Positions 1-6,819 of a DNA stretch of 15,353 bases are shown here, piece by piece (within the stretch, counting starts at the first letter, position 1; the number at the start of each line of letters is the position of its first letter). The stretch covers positions 2,510-17,862 of the forward strand of contig JALUSH010000010.1 of the NCBI GenBank assembly GCA_027016675.1, read 5' to 3'. The position numbers and the translations under genes are program-made. Below the pieces are notes generated by a model that searched no databases, had not been told where the DNA came from, and was given only the letters and a program-made list of their open reading frames with translations. Origin of the DNA: Thermodesulfovibrio sp. (lineage in GTDB: Bacteria; Nitrospirota; Thermodesulfovibrionia; Thermodesulfovibrionales; JdFR-85).

Positions 1-82
1 GTTGCCCTTTAAGTTACTTTTATTTGTACTTGTTGATGGATGGAATCTAACTATTGGTTCACTGGTAAGGAGTTTTCAATGA
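1..82 (+). CDS. fliP: Flagellar export protein FliP, 3' end only
   Basis: The gene is cut by the window start; only about 26 C-terminal codons are present, in the frame whose first full codon begins at base 2. They read LPFKLLLFVLVDGWNLTIGS and then LVRSFQ and a TGA stop at 80-82. The PFKLxLFVLVDGW...GSLVxSF ending is the characteristic C-terminus of FliP, the core subunit of the FliP-FliQ-FliR export gate in the inner membrane at the flagellar base. The stop overlaps the fliQ start as ATGA (79-82), which suggests translational coupling, and fliP-fliQ-fliR is the usual gene order. The identification rests on a short stretch but the motif and the neighbours agree well. Confidence 0.9.
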   Translation, partial: LPFKLLLFVLVDGWNLTIGSLVRSFQ

Positions 83-348
83 CAGGAGAACTTGTAAGAG
101 ATATCTCAGTAGAGGTCTTCAAAACCGTGCTTCTGGTTTCAGGTCCCATGTTGCTTGTGAGTCTTTTAGTGGGTGTGGTGATAAGTTTTTTCCAGGCCAT
201 AACACAGATTCAGGAGTTTACCATTACCTTTGTTCCAAAGATTATAGCGGTTTTTTTATGCATATTCCTGGCTCTTCCATGGATAGAAACCACTATAGTC
301 GATTTTACGAGGAGATTGATACTGAATATTCCTTCATATATAAGGTGA
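79..348 (+). CDS. fliQ: Flagellar export gate protein FliQ
   Basis: This encodes 89 residues, the normal length for FliQ, a small inner-membrane protein of the flagellar type III export gate. It shows the family pattern of two hydrophobic helices (about residues 15-40 and 52-75) around a polar loop, with the FQAITQIQEFTITFVPKI segment typical of FliQ in the middle. The start at 79 is chosen because AAGGAG at 67-72 lies 6 nt upstream and the ATGA overlap joins it to the fliP stop. An in-frame ATG at 40 would add residues encoded by the fliP tail and has no family support. FliQ is expected to pack around FliP and FliR in a helical assembly. fliR begins 4 nt after its stop. Confidence 0.95.
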   Translation: MTGELVRDISVEVFKTVLLVSGPMLLVSLLVGVVISFFQAITQIQEFTITFVPKIIAVFLCIFLALPWIETTIVDFTRRLILNIPSYIR

Positions 349-351
349 GTT

Positions 352-1104
352 ATGGAGATAACAGGCAATGAAATAATCACATTTATTGCAGTGCTTACAA
401 GAGTGAGTCTTATACTCATGTTTCTCCCGTTTCTTGGAACTAAGACGACACCTCTGCAGTTAAGAATTGGGCTAATTGTTGCGATCTCAATTGTTATAAC
501 ACCCGTTGTACATATAGAGTTTGATGAAAAGGAGATACTTGTTGTCCTGATGAAGGAGATTGTCTTTTCCTTTGTTATTGCCCTTGCTGTAAGGTTTATT
601 TTTTATGCCATCGATTCCGGAGCACAGGTTGTGGCAACCACAATGGGTCTTTCAATGGCAACGGTGTTTAATCCTGAGATAGGGCAGTCTACAGAGGTTG
701 CAAGGCTCTATGGATTTATGGCAGTGATACTGTTTCTCAGCATGAATGGACATCACTATTTTATTTATGCAGTGGTGAAGAGTTTTCAGGAGATTCCTAT
801 AGGTGGTGTTGATCTTCCGGGTATAATTAAAACCGGGATAAAACTGAGCGGACTTGTGTTCGAGATTGCAATAAAAATAGCTGCTCCAGTGATTGCCGTT
901 GTGATGGTGAACAACATTCTCCTTGGTGCGCTTTATAAACTGATACCGCAGTTTAATATATTCTTTGTAGCCTATCCCCTCTATCTTGCTCTGGGCTATA
1001 TTGTTTTGATGATAGGGCTGCCTTTCTTCATGATATTTATAAGCGGCTATTTTGCTGACATAAATGGTTATCTAAATAATCTGATTCTTATAGGAGCACG
1101 ATAA
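352..1104 (+). CDS. fliR: Flagellar export gate protein FliR
   Basis: This is a 250-residue, very hydrophobic protein with about six predicted membrane segments, close to the usual 255-265 residues of FliR. The N-terminal RVSLILMFLPFLGTK, the central MGLSMATVFNPEIG and MNGHHYFIYAVVKSF segments, and the position between fliQ and flhB identify it. FliR joins FliP and FliQ in the export gate through which rod, hook and filament subunits pass. An AAGGTGAG ribosome site overlaps the end of fliQ just upstream of the ATG at 352. The stop at 1102-1104 directly abuts the flhB start, with no intergenic base. No truncation or odd composition is visible. The main alternative, an injectisome SctT homologue, is made unlikely by the flagella-specific neighbours flhF, flhG and fliA. 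Confidence 0.95.
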   Translation: MEITGNEIITFIAVLTRVSLILMFLPFLGTKTTPLQLRIGLIVAISIVITPVVHIEFDEKEILVVLMKEIVFSFVIALAVRFIFYAIDSGAQVVATTMGLSMATVFNPEIGQSTEVARLYGFMAVILFLSMNGHHYFIYAVVKSFQEIPIGGVDLPGIIKTGIKLSGLVFEIAIKIAAPVIAVVMVNNILLGALYKLIPQFNIFFVAYPLYLALGYIVLMIGLPFFMIFISGYFADINGYLNNLILIGAR

Positions 1105-2142
1105 ATGGCAGATGATCAGGAAAGAAATGAACGACCAACAGCGCGAAGACGACAGAAGGCACGTGAGGAAGGCCAGGTTCCAAGAAGCAAGGAACTTGCA
1201 GGGATGCTTTCCTTTGGAGGGGTATTGCTTGCATTGATGTTCACGGGAGGATTTTTTGTGCAACAGCTTTTTGTAATTACTAAAACAGGCTTTATTATAA
1301 CTGACAAGACCTCGCCTCTGGAAAGGCTGGTGCAGTTAGGTGAAAGATCACTGTTGATGCTTCTTCCTATATTTTTACTGTCCGCGTTTTTTGGTATAAC
1401 CGGCAATCTGGTGCAGGGTGGCTTTGTATGGAAACCTTTCAAGCTTGATCTTAACATGCTTAACCCGGCAGAGGGTATTAAAAGGATATTTTCACGGCAT
1501 GCCATAATGGAGATTATCAAAGGACTGGTGAAGTTCTCTGTAGGTGCCCTTCTCATATACCTCCTTATGAAAAGGTTGCTACCAGAGTTGTTTAAGATGA
1601 TTTTTATGGATGTCTCCACAATGAGTGTATTTCTCATATCATCTCTTATGTATACCATGAAGGTGGTATTTATCTGTTTCTTTATTGTCTCATTTCTTGA
1701 TTATATAAACCAGAAATGGAGACATGAAAGGTCGCTCAGAATGACGAGAGAAGAAATAAAGGAAGAATACAAAGAAACAGAGGGTGACCCCCATATCAAG
1801 GCACGTATAAGATCAGTCCAGCGGGAAATGGCGAGAAAGAGAATGATGCAGGAGGTACCAAAGGCAACAGTGGTAATCACAAACCCCACACATCTTGCTG
1901 TAGCACTTAAATATGACAGAGGACAGAAGGGTGCTCCAAAGGTGGTAGCAAAGGGGGCGGGATTTATTGCAGAAAAGATAAAAGCACTTGCTGAGAAAAC
2001 AGGAGTTCCTATCGTAGAGGATAAACCCCTTGCAAGGGCATTATTCAGGCTTGATGTAGATACCGAAATTCCAGAGGAACTTTATCGTGCAGTGGCAAAG
2101 ATACTTGCATATATCTACAGACTCAAAGGAGAGGTGGCATGA
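1105..2142 (+). CDS. flhB: Flagellar export switch protein FlhB
   Basis: This encodes 345 residues, slightly shorter than the common 350-380. The N-terminus carries the typical basic stretch (PTARRRQKAREEGQVPRSKE), followed by about four membrane helices up to residue 205 and a cytoplasmic domain. The autocleavage motif Asn-Pro-Thr-His is intact, with Asn at about residue 260 (codon at 1882). In the family, self-cleavage between Asn and Pro switches export from rod/hook to filament substrates. A TAGGAG site at 1091-1096, inside the fliR tail, is 8 nt from the ATG. The TGA stop overlaps the flhA start as ATGA (2139-2142). The protein partners FlhA and the FliPQR gate encoded next to it. Confidence 0.96.
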   Translation: MADDQERNERPTARRRQKAREEGQVPRSKELAGMLSFGGVLLALMFTGGFFVQQLFVITKTGFIITDKTSPLERLVQLGERSLLMLLPIFLLSAFFGITGNLVQGGFVWKPFKLDLNMLNPAEGIKRIFSRHAIMEIIKGLVKFSVGALLIYLLMKRLLPELFKMIFMDVSTMSVFLISSLMYTMKVVFICFFIVSFLDYINQKWRHERSLRMTREEIKEEYKETEGDPHIKARIRSVQREMARKRMMQEVPKATVVITNPTHLAVALKYDRGQKGAPKVVAKGAGFIAEKIKALAEKTGVPIVEDKPLARALFRLDVDTEIPEELYRAVAKILAYIYRLKGEVA

Positions 2143-4175
2143 AATACGTTGATGTTCTTAAACAGCGAAGCGATATAGCCTTTGCAGTTAGTGTTGTTCT
2201 GGTGCTTGCTATCATGCTGTTACCAATGCCTTCATTCTTTCTTGATATACTTCTTTCAGTATCTATCTCCATATCAATTGTGATTTTACTTACCTCGGTT
2301 TATATTCGTAAACCCCTTGATTTCTCAGTCTATCCCTCACTTTTGCTTATAGTAACCCTTTACAGACTTTCATTGAATATTGCCACCACGCGGGTTATAC
2401 TTCTTCGTGGTCATGAAGGCCCTGATGCTGTAGGGAGGGTCATAAAGTCTTTTGGCAATTTTGTTGTTGGTGGCAACTATGCAGTGGGTTTTGTTGTCTT
2501 TCTCATTCTTGTGATTATCAACTTTGTGGTGATCACAAAAGGTGCTGGCAGAATTGCAGAAGTGGCTGCAAGGTTTACCCTTGATGCAATGCCTGGAAAG
2601 CAGATGGCTATAGATGCTGACCTTAATGCTGGAATGATCGATGATGAGGAGGCAAGGAGAAGAAGGGAGCAGATTGCACGGGAAGCTGATTTTTATGGAG
2701 CTATGGATGGTGCCAGTAAATTTGTTCGAGGCGATGCTATAGCTGGCCTTATAATTACGGCCATTAATATTGTGGGAGGGTTGCTTATAGGTATCCTGCA
2801 GAGAGGACTACCCATAGGAGAAGCTGCACAGACCTATACGTTATTGACCATTGGAGACGGTCTGGTTTCACAGATACCAGCACTCCTTGTTTCCACATCT
2901 GCAGGAATTATAGTCAGCCGTGCTGGCAGTGAGACAGACCTTGGTCAGGAGGTAACAAAACAGATCTTTGTCAATCCAAAGGCTCTTTCCACAGCCTCAG
3001 GCATTCTGTTTCTCTTCGCCCTTGTACCAGGACTTCCCCACATACCCTTTTTGCTCATTTCACTGACTGCTGGTTCAGTGGCATTTATCCTTGCAAAGAG
3101 GCCCGAACAATTGGATGTAGTAGAGGAACCTGCTGAGAAGATGGAGGAGCCCCCTATTGAGTCTTATCTTGAGATCGATCCCCTTAGCCTTGAGATAGGT
3201 TATGGTCTGATTACCCTTGTAGAAGAACCTTCAGGACAGTTGCTGGCAAAAATAAAATCAATGAGAAGACAGATAGCACAGGAAATGGGCTTTGTTATTC
3301 CATCGGTACATATCAAGGATAATCTGCAGCTTCGCCCCCATGAATACAGCTTCCTTATCAAAGGTGTGGAGATAGCCAGAGGAGAGGTTATCGTGGGTAA
3401 ATACTTAGCTGTTTCCTCCAGTGGCAAGGATGAACCTATTGAGGGGATTCCTACAAAAGAGCCAGCCTTTGGCCTTACGGCATACTGGATAGATGAGAAT
3501 ATCGTTGAACTTGCCCAGAGAAAGGGCTTCACAGTGGTTGACCCTGCCACAGTAATTGTAACCCATATGACAGAACTACTGAAAAAATACGGATGGGAAG
3601 TGCTGACAAGGGTTGAGGTACAGAATATTCTTGATAATGTTTCCAGGGCATATCCTAAGATTGTGGAGGAGCTGATTCCATCTGTTCTACCTCTTGGTAC
3701 TGTACAGAGGGTCTTACAGAATCTTTTAAGAGAGCGAGTGCCCATCAAGGACATAGTGACAATCCTTGAGACATTGCTTGATTACGGAGTGAATGTCAAG
3801 GACCCCGAGATATTAACTGAGCATGTAAGACAATCACTGGCAAGGGTGATCACAAAACAGTATACCCTTCCAGACGGTACTGTTCCTATCTATACTTTGG
3901 ACCCAAGACTTGAAAGGGAAATCATTCAGAATATCGAGGAAGGCACCAGTATTTCACCCCATCTGATCCAGAAGTTGATGAAAGGACTTGAGAAGATACT
4001 TAATGACGAGAGACTCAAGTCCATTCAGCCCATAATAGTCTGCTCACCACAGGTGAGGAGACATTTGAGAAAGATAATGGAACGGATTATGCCATCTGTG
4101 GTTGTAATTTCAAGTAATGAGATATCCTCTGATGCAAAACTATTCTCCATGGGAACGGTGGATTATGAAAATTAA
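2139..4175 (+). CDS. flhA: Flagellar export protein FlhA
   Basis: This encodes 678 residues, near the usual 690. The N-terminal half has about eight membrane helices (to roughly residue 320). It includes the FHIPEP-family signature region after the first helices, with MPGKQMAIDADLNAG starting at residue 151. A C-terminal cytoplasmic domain from about residue 335 would form the nonameric ring that receives chaperone-substrate complexes. FlhA uses the proton motive force to drive export. The start overlaps the flhB stop by 4 nt, with a GAGGTG site at 2131-2136. Its end overlaps the likely flhF start by 11 nt. An injectisome SctV homologue is the alternative, but flhF, flhG and fliA downstream argue for the flagellar protein. 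Confidence 0.97.
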   Translation: MKYVDVLKQRSDIAFAVSVVLVLAIMLLPMPSFFLDILLSVSISISIVILLTSVYIRKPLDFSVYPSLLLIVTLYRLSLNIATTRVILLRGHEGPDAVGRVIKSFGNFVVGGNYAVGFVVFLILVIINFVVITKGAGRIAEVAARFTLDAMPGKQMAIDADLNAGMIDDEEARRRREQIAREADFYGAMDGASKFVRGDAIAGLIITAINIVGGLLIGILQRGLPIGEAAQTYTLLTIGDGLVSQIPALLVSTSAGIIVSRAGSETDLGQEVTKQIFVNPKALSTASGILFLFALVPGLPHIPFLLISLTAGSVAFILAKRPEQLDVVEEPAEKMEEPPIESYLEIDPLSLEIGYGLITLVEEPSGQLLAKIKSMRRQIAQEMGFVIPSVHIKDNLQLRPHEYSFLIKGVEIARGEVIVGKYLAVSSSGKDEPIEGIPTKEPAFGLTAYWIDENIVELAQRKGFTVVDPATVIVTHMTELLKKYGWEVLTRVEVQNILDNVSRAYPKIVEELIPSVLPLGTVQRVLQNLLRERVPIKDIVTILETLLDYGVNVKDPEILTEHVRQSLARVITKQYTLPDGTVPIYTLDPRLEREIIQNIEEGTSISPHLIQKLMKGLEKILNDERLKSIQPIIVCSPQVRRHLRKIMERIMPSVVVISSNEISSDAKLFSMGTVDYEN

Positions 4176-5214
4176 GAGATTCAGAGCAGCAAGTTTCTCG
4201 GATGCACTAAATGAGATTAAAAAAACCTTTGGTGAAGAGGCAATAATACTTTCCTCAGAACAGATTTCTTCAGATCTTGTTGAGGTAGTAGCTGCGGTTG
4301 ATTACGAAAGAGAGGAAAAGAAGAAAGCCCAGCCTGTAAGAGAACATGACGATAACGAAATCAGACATCTCAGAAGAGAGATAGAACAGCTAAGAGACAT
4401 ACTTATTCTCATGAAGAGAAATGGCTATCAGATGAGGATACCTGACAGAAAATACAGTTTGTTAAAGATACTTACAGGTGTGTCTATAAAAGAGGAATTT
4501 GCCTTAAGACTCTGTGAAAAGGCAGACGATATTCATTCTTTGATCGAGGTTCTGTCTCGTGAAATAAGCACCATGGATATAAAAAGCTCCAAGAAGCTGG
4601 TGATGCTTTTTGGTCCAACAGGCTCTGGCAAAACGTCTACAGTTATAAAGCTCGCATCACAGGCTATCAAGAGGGGAGAAAGAATTGCAATTATAAGCCT
4701 TGACAACTATAAGATAGGAGGTGCTGAACAACTCAAGGCATACACGAGGATATTAAGAATCCCTTTTGTAAAGACAATTGATATTGAAGAGATAAGGAAA
4801 ACAATGGAAAGATTCACCGATGTTGACAGAATCTTCATTGATACAGCAGGCAGGCATCCTTCAGATGAGAGGTATCTGAATCAACTAAAAACACTATGTG
4901 AATCAGACCTGCCTCTGGAGACACATCTGATTATGAGTGCTTCAAGCGACAACGAGTTCCTTATGGATTCCTATAAATACTATAAGGAAATAGATATTGA
5001 CTGCCTGGGGTTTACAAAATTAGATGAAGCAGTCAGCAAAGGCTGTATATACAATCTATCCCTGATTTATCAGAAGCCAATAGCTTACATAACAACAGGA
5101 CAGCGGATACCCCAGGATATTGTCTTTCCAGAGAGTAAGAGTCTTGCACGGATAATCTTGGGTTACACCGAGAGGAAATCATCTATGAAATCCTATGAAG
5201 GAGTGGATCAATGA
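4165..5214 (+). CDS. flhF: Flagellar biosynthesis GTPase FlhF
   Basis: This is a 349-residue SRP-type GTPase (FtsY/Ffh relative) that in other bacteria marks where the flagellum is built and recruits early basal-body parts. The N-terminus MKIKRFRAASFSDALNEIKK is typical of FlhF, followed by a charged linker with a short coiled-coil-like stretch (about residues 60-90) and then the NG domain. Visible GTPase motifs are G1 GPTGSGKT at 150-157, G3 DTAGR at 226-230 and G4 TKLD at 284-287. The ATG at 4165 is preferred because it begins at the conserved FlhF N-terminus. An in-frame ATG at 4117 would add 16 residues read out of frame from flhA. GGTGG at 4157-4161 may serve as a weak ribosome site. The gene overlaps flhA by 11 nt and flhG by 4 nt. 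Confidence 0.95.
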   Translation: MKIKRFRAASFSDALNEIKKTFGEEAIILSSEQISSDLVEVVAAVDYEREEKKKAQPVREHDDNEIRHLRREIEQLRDILILMKRNGYQMRIPDRKYSLLKILTGVSIKEEFALRLCEKADDIHSLIEVLSREISTMDIKSSKKLVMLFGPTGSGKTSTVIKLASQAIKRGERIAIISLDNYKIGGAEQLKAYTRILRIPFVKTIDIEEIRKTMERFTDVDRIFIDTAGRHPSDERYLNQLKTLCESDLPLETHLIMSASSDNEFLMDSYKYYKEIDIDCLGFTKLDEAVSKGCIYNLSLIYQKPIAYITTGQRIPQDIVFPESKSLARIILGYTERKSSMKSYEGVDQ

Positions 5215-6053
5215 GAAGGAGTCGTCACAGTAGAAGATATTTAAGAACCATTACTGTAACAAGTGGCAAGGGTGGTGTGGGCAAAACAAACATAGTTGCA
5301 AATCTTGCGATTTCATTACAGAGGCAGGGCAGGAAGGTTATGATCTTTGACGCAGATCTTGGTCTATGTAATATGGATGTACTTCTTGGTCTTAGTCCCA
5401 GATACAATATCCAGCATGTAATTAATGGTGACAAGAGACTGAAGGACATTATAATTAAGGGACCTGATGGTGTTTTGATAGTTCCTGCGAGTTCAGGGAT
5501 AGAAGAGTTAACAAACCTCAACGAGATACAGAAACTGAGGTTACTTGAAGAATTTGAGACACTGCCAGGAAGGATAGACTACATACTTATAGACACAGGG
5601 GCAGGGATATCCACAAATGTCACTTTTTTCTGCTTAGGTGCTCAGGAAATTATAGTAGTGGTAACGCCTGAGCCCACATCTTTGACAGATTCGTATGCCC
5701 TTATCAAGATACTATATACAAAGTATCAGGAAAAGAATTTCAAAATACTGATAAACAATGTATCTGGTGAGTCTGAGGCAAAAGAGGTATTCAGAAGGCT
5801 TCAGCTTGTAACAGAAAGATTCCTTAATTTATCCATTGATTATCTGGGTTTTATTCCTCATGATTTATCCATTCCAAGGGCAGTAAAGATACAAAATCCT
5901 GTTCTACTGAGATATCCGGACAGTCCCTCTTCGAGGGCATTTATTGATCTTGCTAAGAGGATTGACCATACCAATGATAAGAAGATTGTCAAAGGAGGCA
6001 TTCAGTTTTTCTTTGGTAATATTCTGGGAGTAGGTGAGAATGTTGGGATATAA
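5211..6053 (+). CDS. flhG: Flagellar number regulator FlhG (MinD-like ATPase)
   Basis: This is a 280-residue MinD/ParA-family ATPase. The deviant Walker A SGKGGVGKT lies at about residues 18-26, followed by FDADLGLCNMDVLLG and the DTGAG switch at about 128-132. FlhG works with FlhF to set flagellar number and position. The start at 5211 overlaps the flhF stop as ATGA, with GAAGGAG just upstream. An in-frame TGA at 5196-5198 rules out any significant N-terminal extension. The 17 residues before Walker A are very basic (RRSRHSRRYLR) and do not show the DQAxxLR FlhF-activating motif known in other FlhG proteins. The 3' end overlaps fliA. A generic MinD is the alternative, but the position between flhF and fliA is the classic flhG context. 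Confidence 0.93.
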   Translation: MRRSRHSRRYLRTITVTSGKGGVGKTNIVANLAISLQRQGRKVMIFDADLGLCNMDVLLGLSPRYNIQHVINGDKRLKDIIIKGPDGVLIVPASSGIEELTNLNEIQKLRLLEEFETLPGRIDYILIDTGAGISTNVTFFCLGAQEIIVVVTPEPTSLTDSYALIKILYTKYQEKNFKILINNVSGESEAKEVFRRLQLVTERFLNLSIDYLGFIPHDLSIPRAVKIQNPVLLRYPDSPSSRAFIDLAKRIDHTNDKKIVKGGIQFFFGNILGVGENVGI

Positions 6054-6783
6054 ACAGACAATAACAGCCGAAGAAAAGGAACAGATCATCCAGGATATGC
6101 TTCCCTATATAAAATATACAGCATACAGGCTTGCATGGAGGCTGCCTCCGCAACTTACCATTGATGACCTTATAAGTGTCGGTGTTATGGGATTGCTTGA
6201 TGCTATTGAGAGGTTTGATCCATCGCGAAGTACTACATTGAAGACCTTTGCTGAATACAGGATTAAAGGTGCAATGCTTGATGAACTGAGGTCTGCTGAA
6301 TGGGCGCCAAAGCATCTTCAGAAAAAGATAAATGAACTAAAGAATGCCTTTTCTCATCTGGAGAGGGTCTTCGGCCGTCCACCTTCTGAGGAAGAGGTGG
6401 CAGAGCATCTTGGTATTGAGCTTGAGGAGCTTTTCAGACTTATGAATGATGCAAGTGGCGCAGTAACACTGAGCTTAGATGAAATAGAGTCCAGGGTAGA
6501 CAGTGGAAATGGTGATTACAATATCCATGAACATATAATGGATGAGACTGCTGACAGTCCACTCGCATCAGCAGAAAAGGCTGATATGAAAAGGATACTT
6601 GCAGAGGCTATTGAGGAACTGCCCGAGAGAGAACGGATAATACTGGCACTTTATTACTGGGATGAGTTGACCTTTAAAGAAATAGGCAAGGTTCTAAATC
6701 TCTCTGAATCAAGGGTTTCGCAACTTCATGCCAAGGCATTGCTTTTGATTAAGGTAAAGCTTGAGAAAGAGAATAAACATTAA
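6040..6783 (+). CDS. fliA: Sigma factor for flagellar genes, sigma-28 (FliA)
   Basis: This is a 247-residue sigma-70-family factor of the FliA/WhiG/SigD type, which directs RNA polymerase to late flagellar and chemotaxis promoters. Region 2 is clear (DLISVGVMGLLDAIERFDP, then TFAEYRIKGAMLDELR). Region 3 includes RVFGRPPSEEEVAEHLG, and region 4 has LPERERIILALYYWDELTFK and the helix-turn-helix IGKVLNLSESRVSQLHAKA. The ATG at 6040 is preferred because GGGAG at 6026-6030 sits 9 nt upstream. A GTG at 6034 in the same frame would be only 3 nt from it. The gene overlaps flhG by 14 nt. No flgM anti-sigma gene is visible in the window. A strong match to the sigma-28 promoter consensus begins at its stop codon. 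Confidence 0.96.
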   Translation: MLGYKQTITAEEKEQIIQDMLPYIKYTAYRLAWRLPPQLTIDDLISVGVMGLLDAIERFDPSRSTTLKTFAEYRIKGAMLDELRSAEWAPKHLQKKINELKNAFSHLERVFGRPPSEEEVAEHLGIELEELFRLMNDASGAVTLSLDEIESRVDSGNGDYNIHEHIMDETADSPLASAEKADMKRILAEAIEELPERERIILALYYWDELTFKEIGKVLNLSESRVSQLHAKALLLIKVKLEKENKH

Positions 6784-6807
6784 AGAATTAATAATTATGG
6801 TCGATAA
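6781..6807 (+). promoter_or_regulatory. Predicted sigma-28 (FliA) promoter
   Basis: TAAAGAAT (6781-6788), an 11-nt spacer and GTCGATAA (6800-6807) match the established sigma-28 consensus TAAAGTTT-N11-GCCGATAA. The match is 6 of 8 in the -35 and 7 of 8 in the -10, with exact spacing. The -35 element includes the fliA stop codon. Transcription would start around 6813-6815, a few bases before the ATG of the HEAT-repeat gene, and serve the chemotaxis operon through cheB. This is a consensus match by eye; the start site is inferred. Confidence 0.8.
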
Positions 6808-6819
6808 TATTATAGAAAT

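Noticed and set aside
40..78. In-frame ATG at 40 as an earlier fliQ start.
   Set aside because: These bases encode the FliP C-terminus in another frame, FliQ is 89 residues from 79, and AAGGAG sits right before 79.
1116..1658. A 180-codon open frame on the minus strand opposite flhB.
   Set aside because: It has no family-like pattern and lies wholly opposite a strongly identified gene; similar shadows occur opposite flhA, cheA, hemW and the fusion gene.
1..4175. Possible non-flagellar type III secretion (injectisome) gate genes.
   Set aside because: FliPQR, FlhB and FlhA have injectisome relatives, but flhF, flhG and fliA follow in the same operon, so the flagellar system is far more likely.
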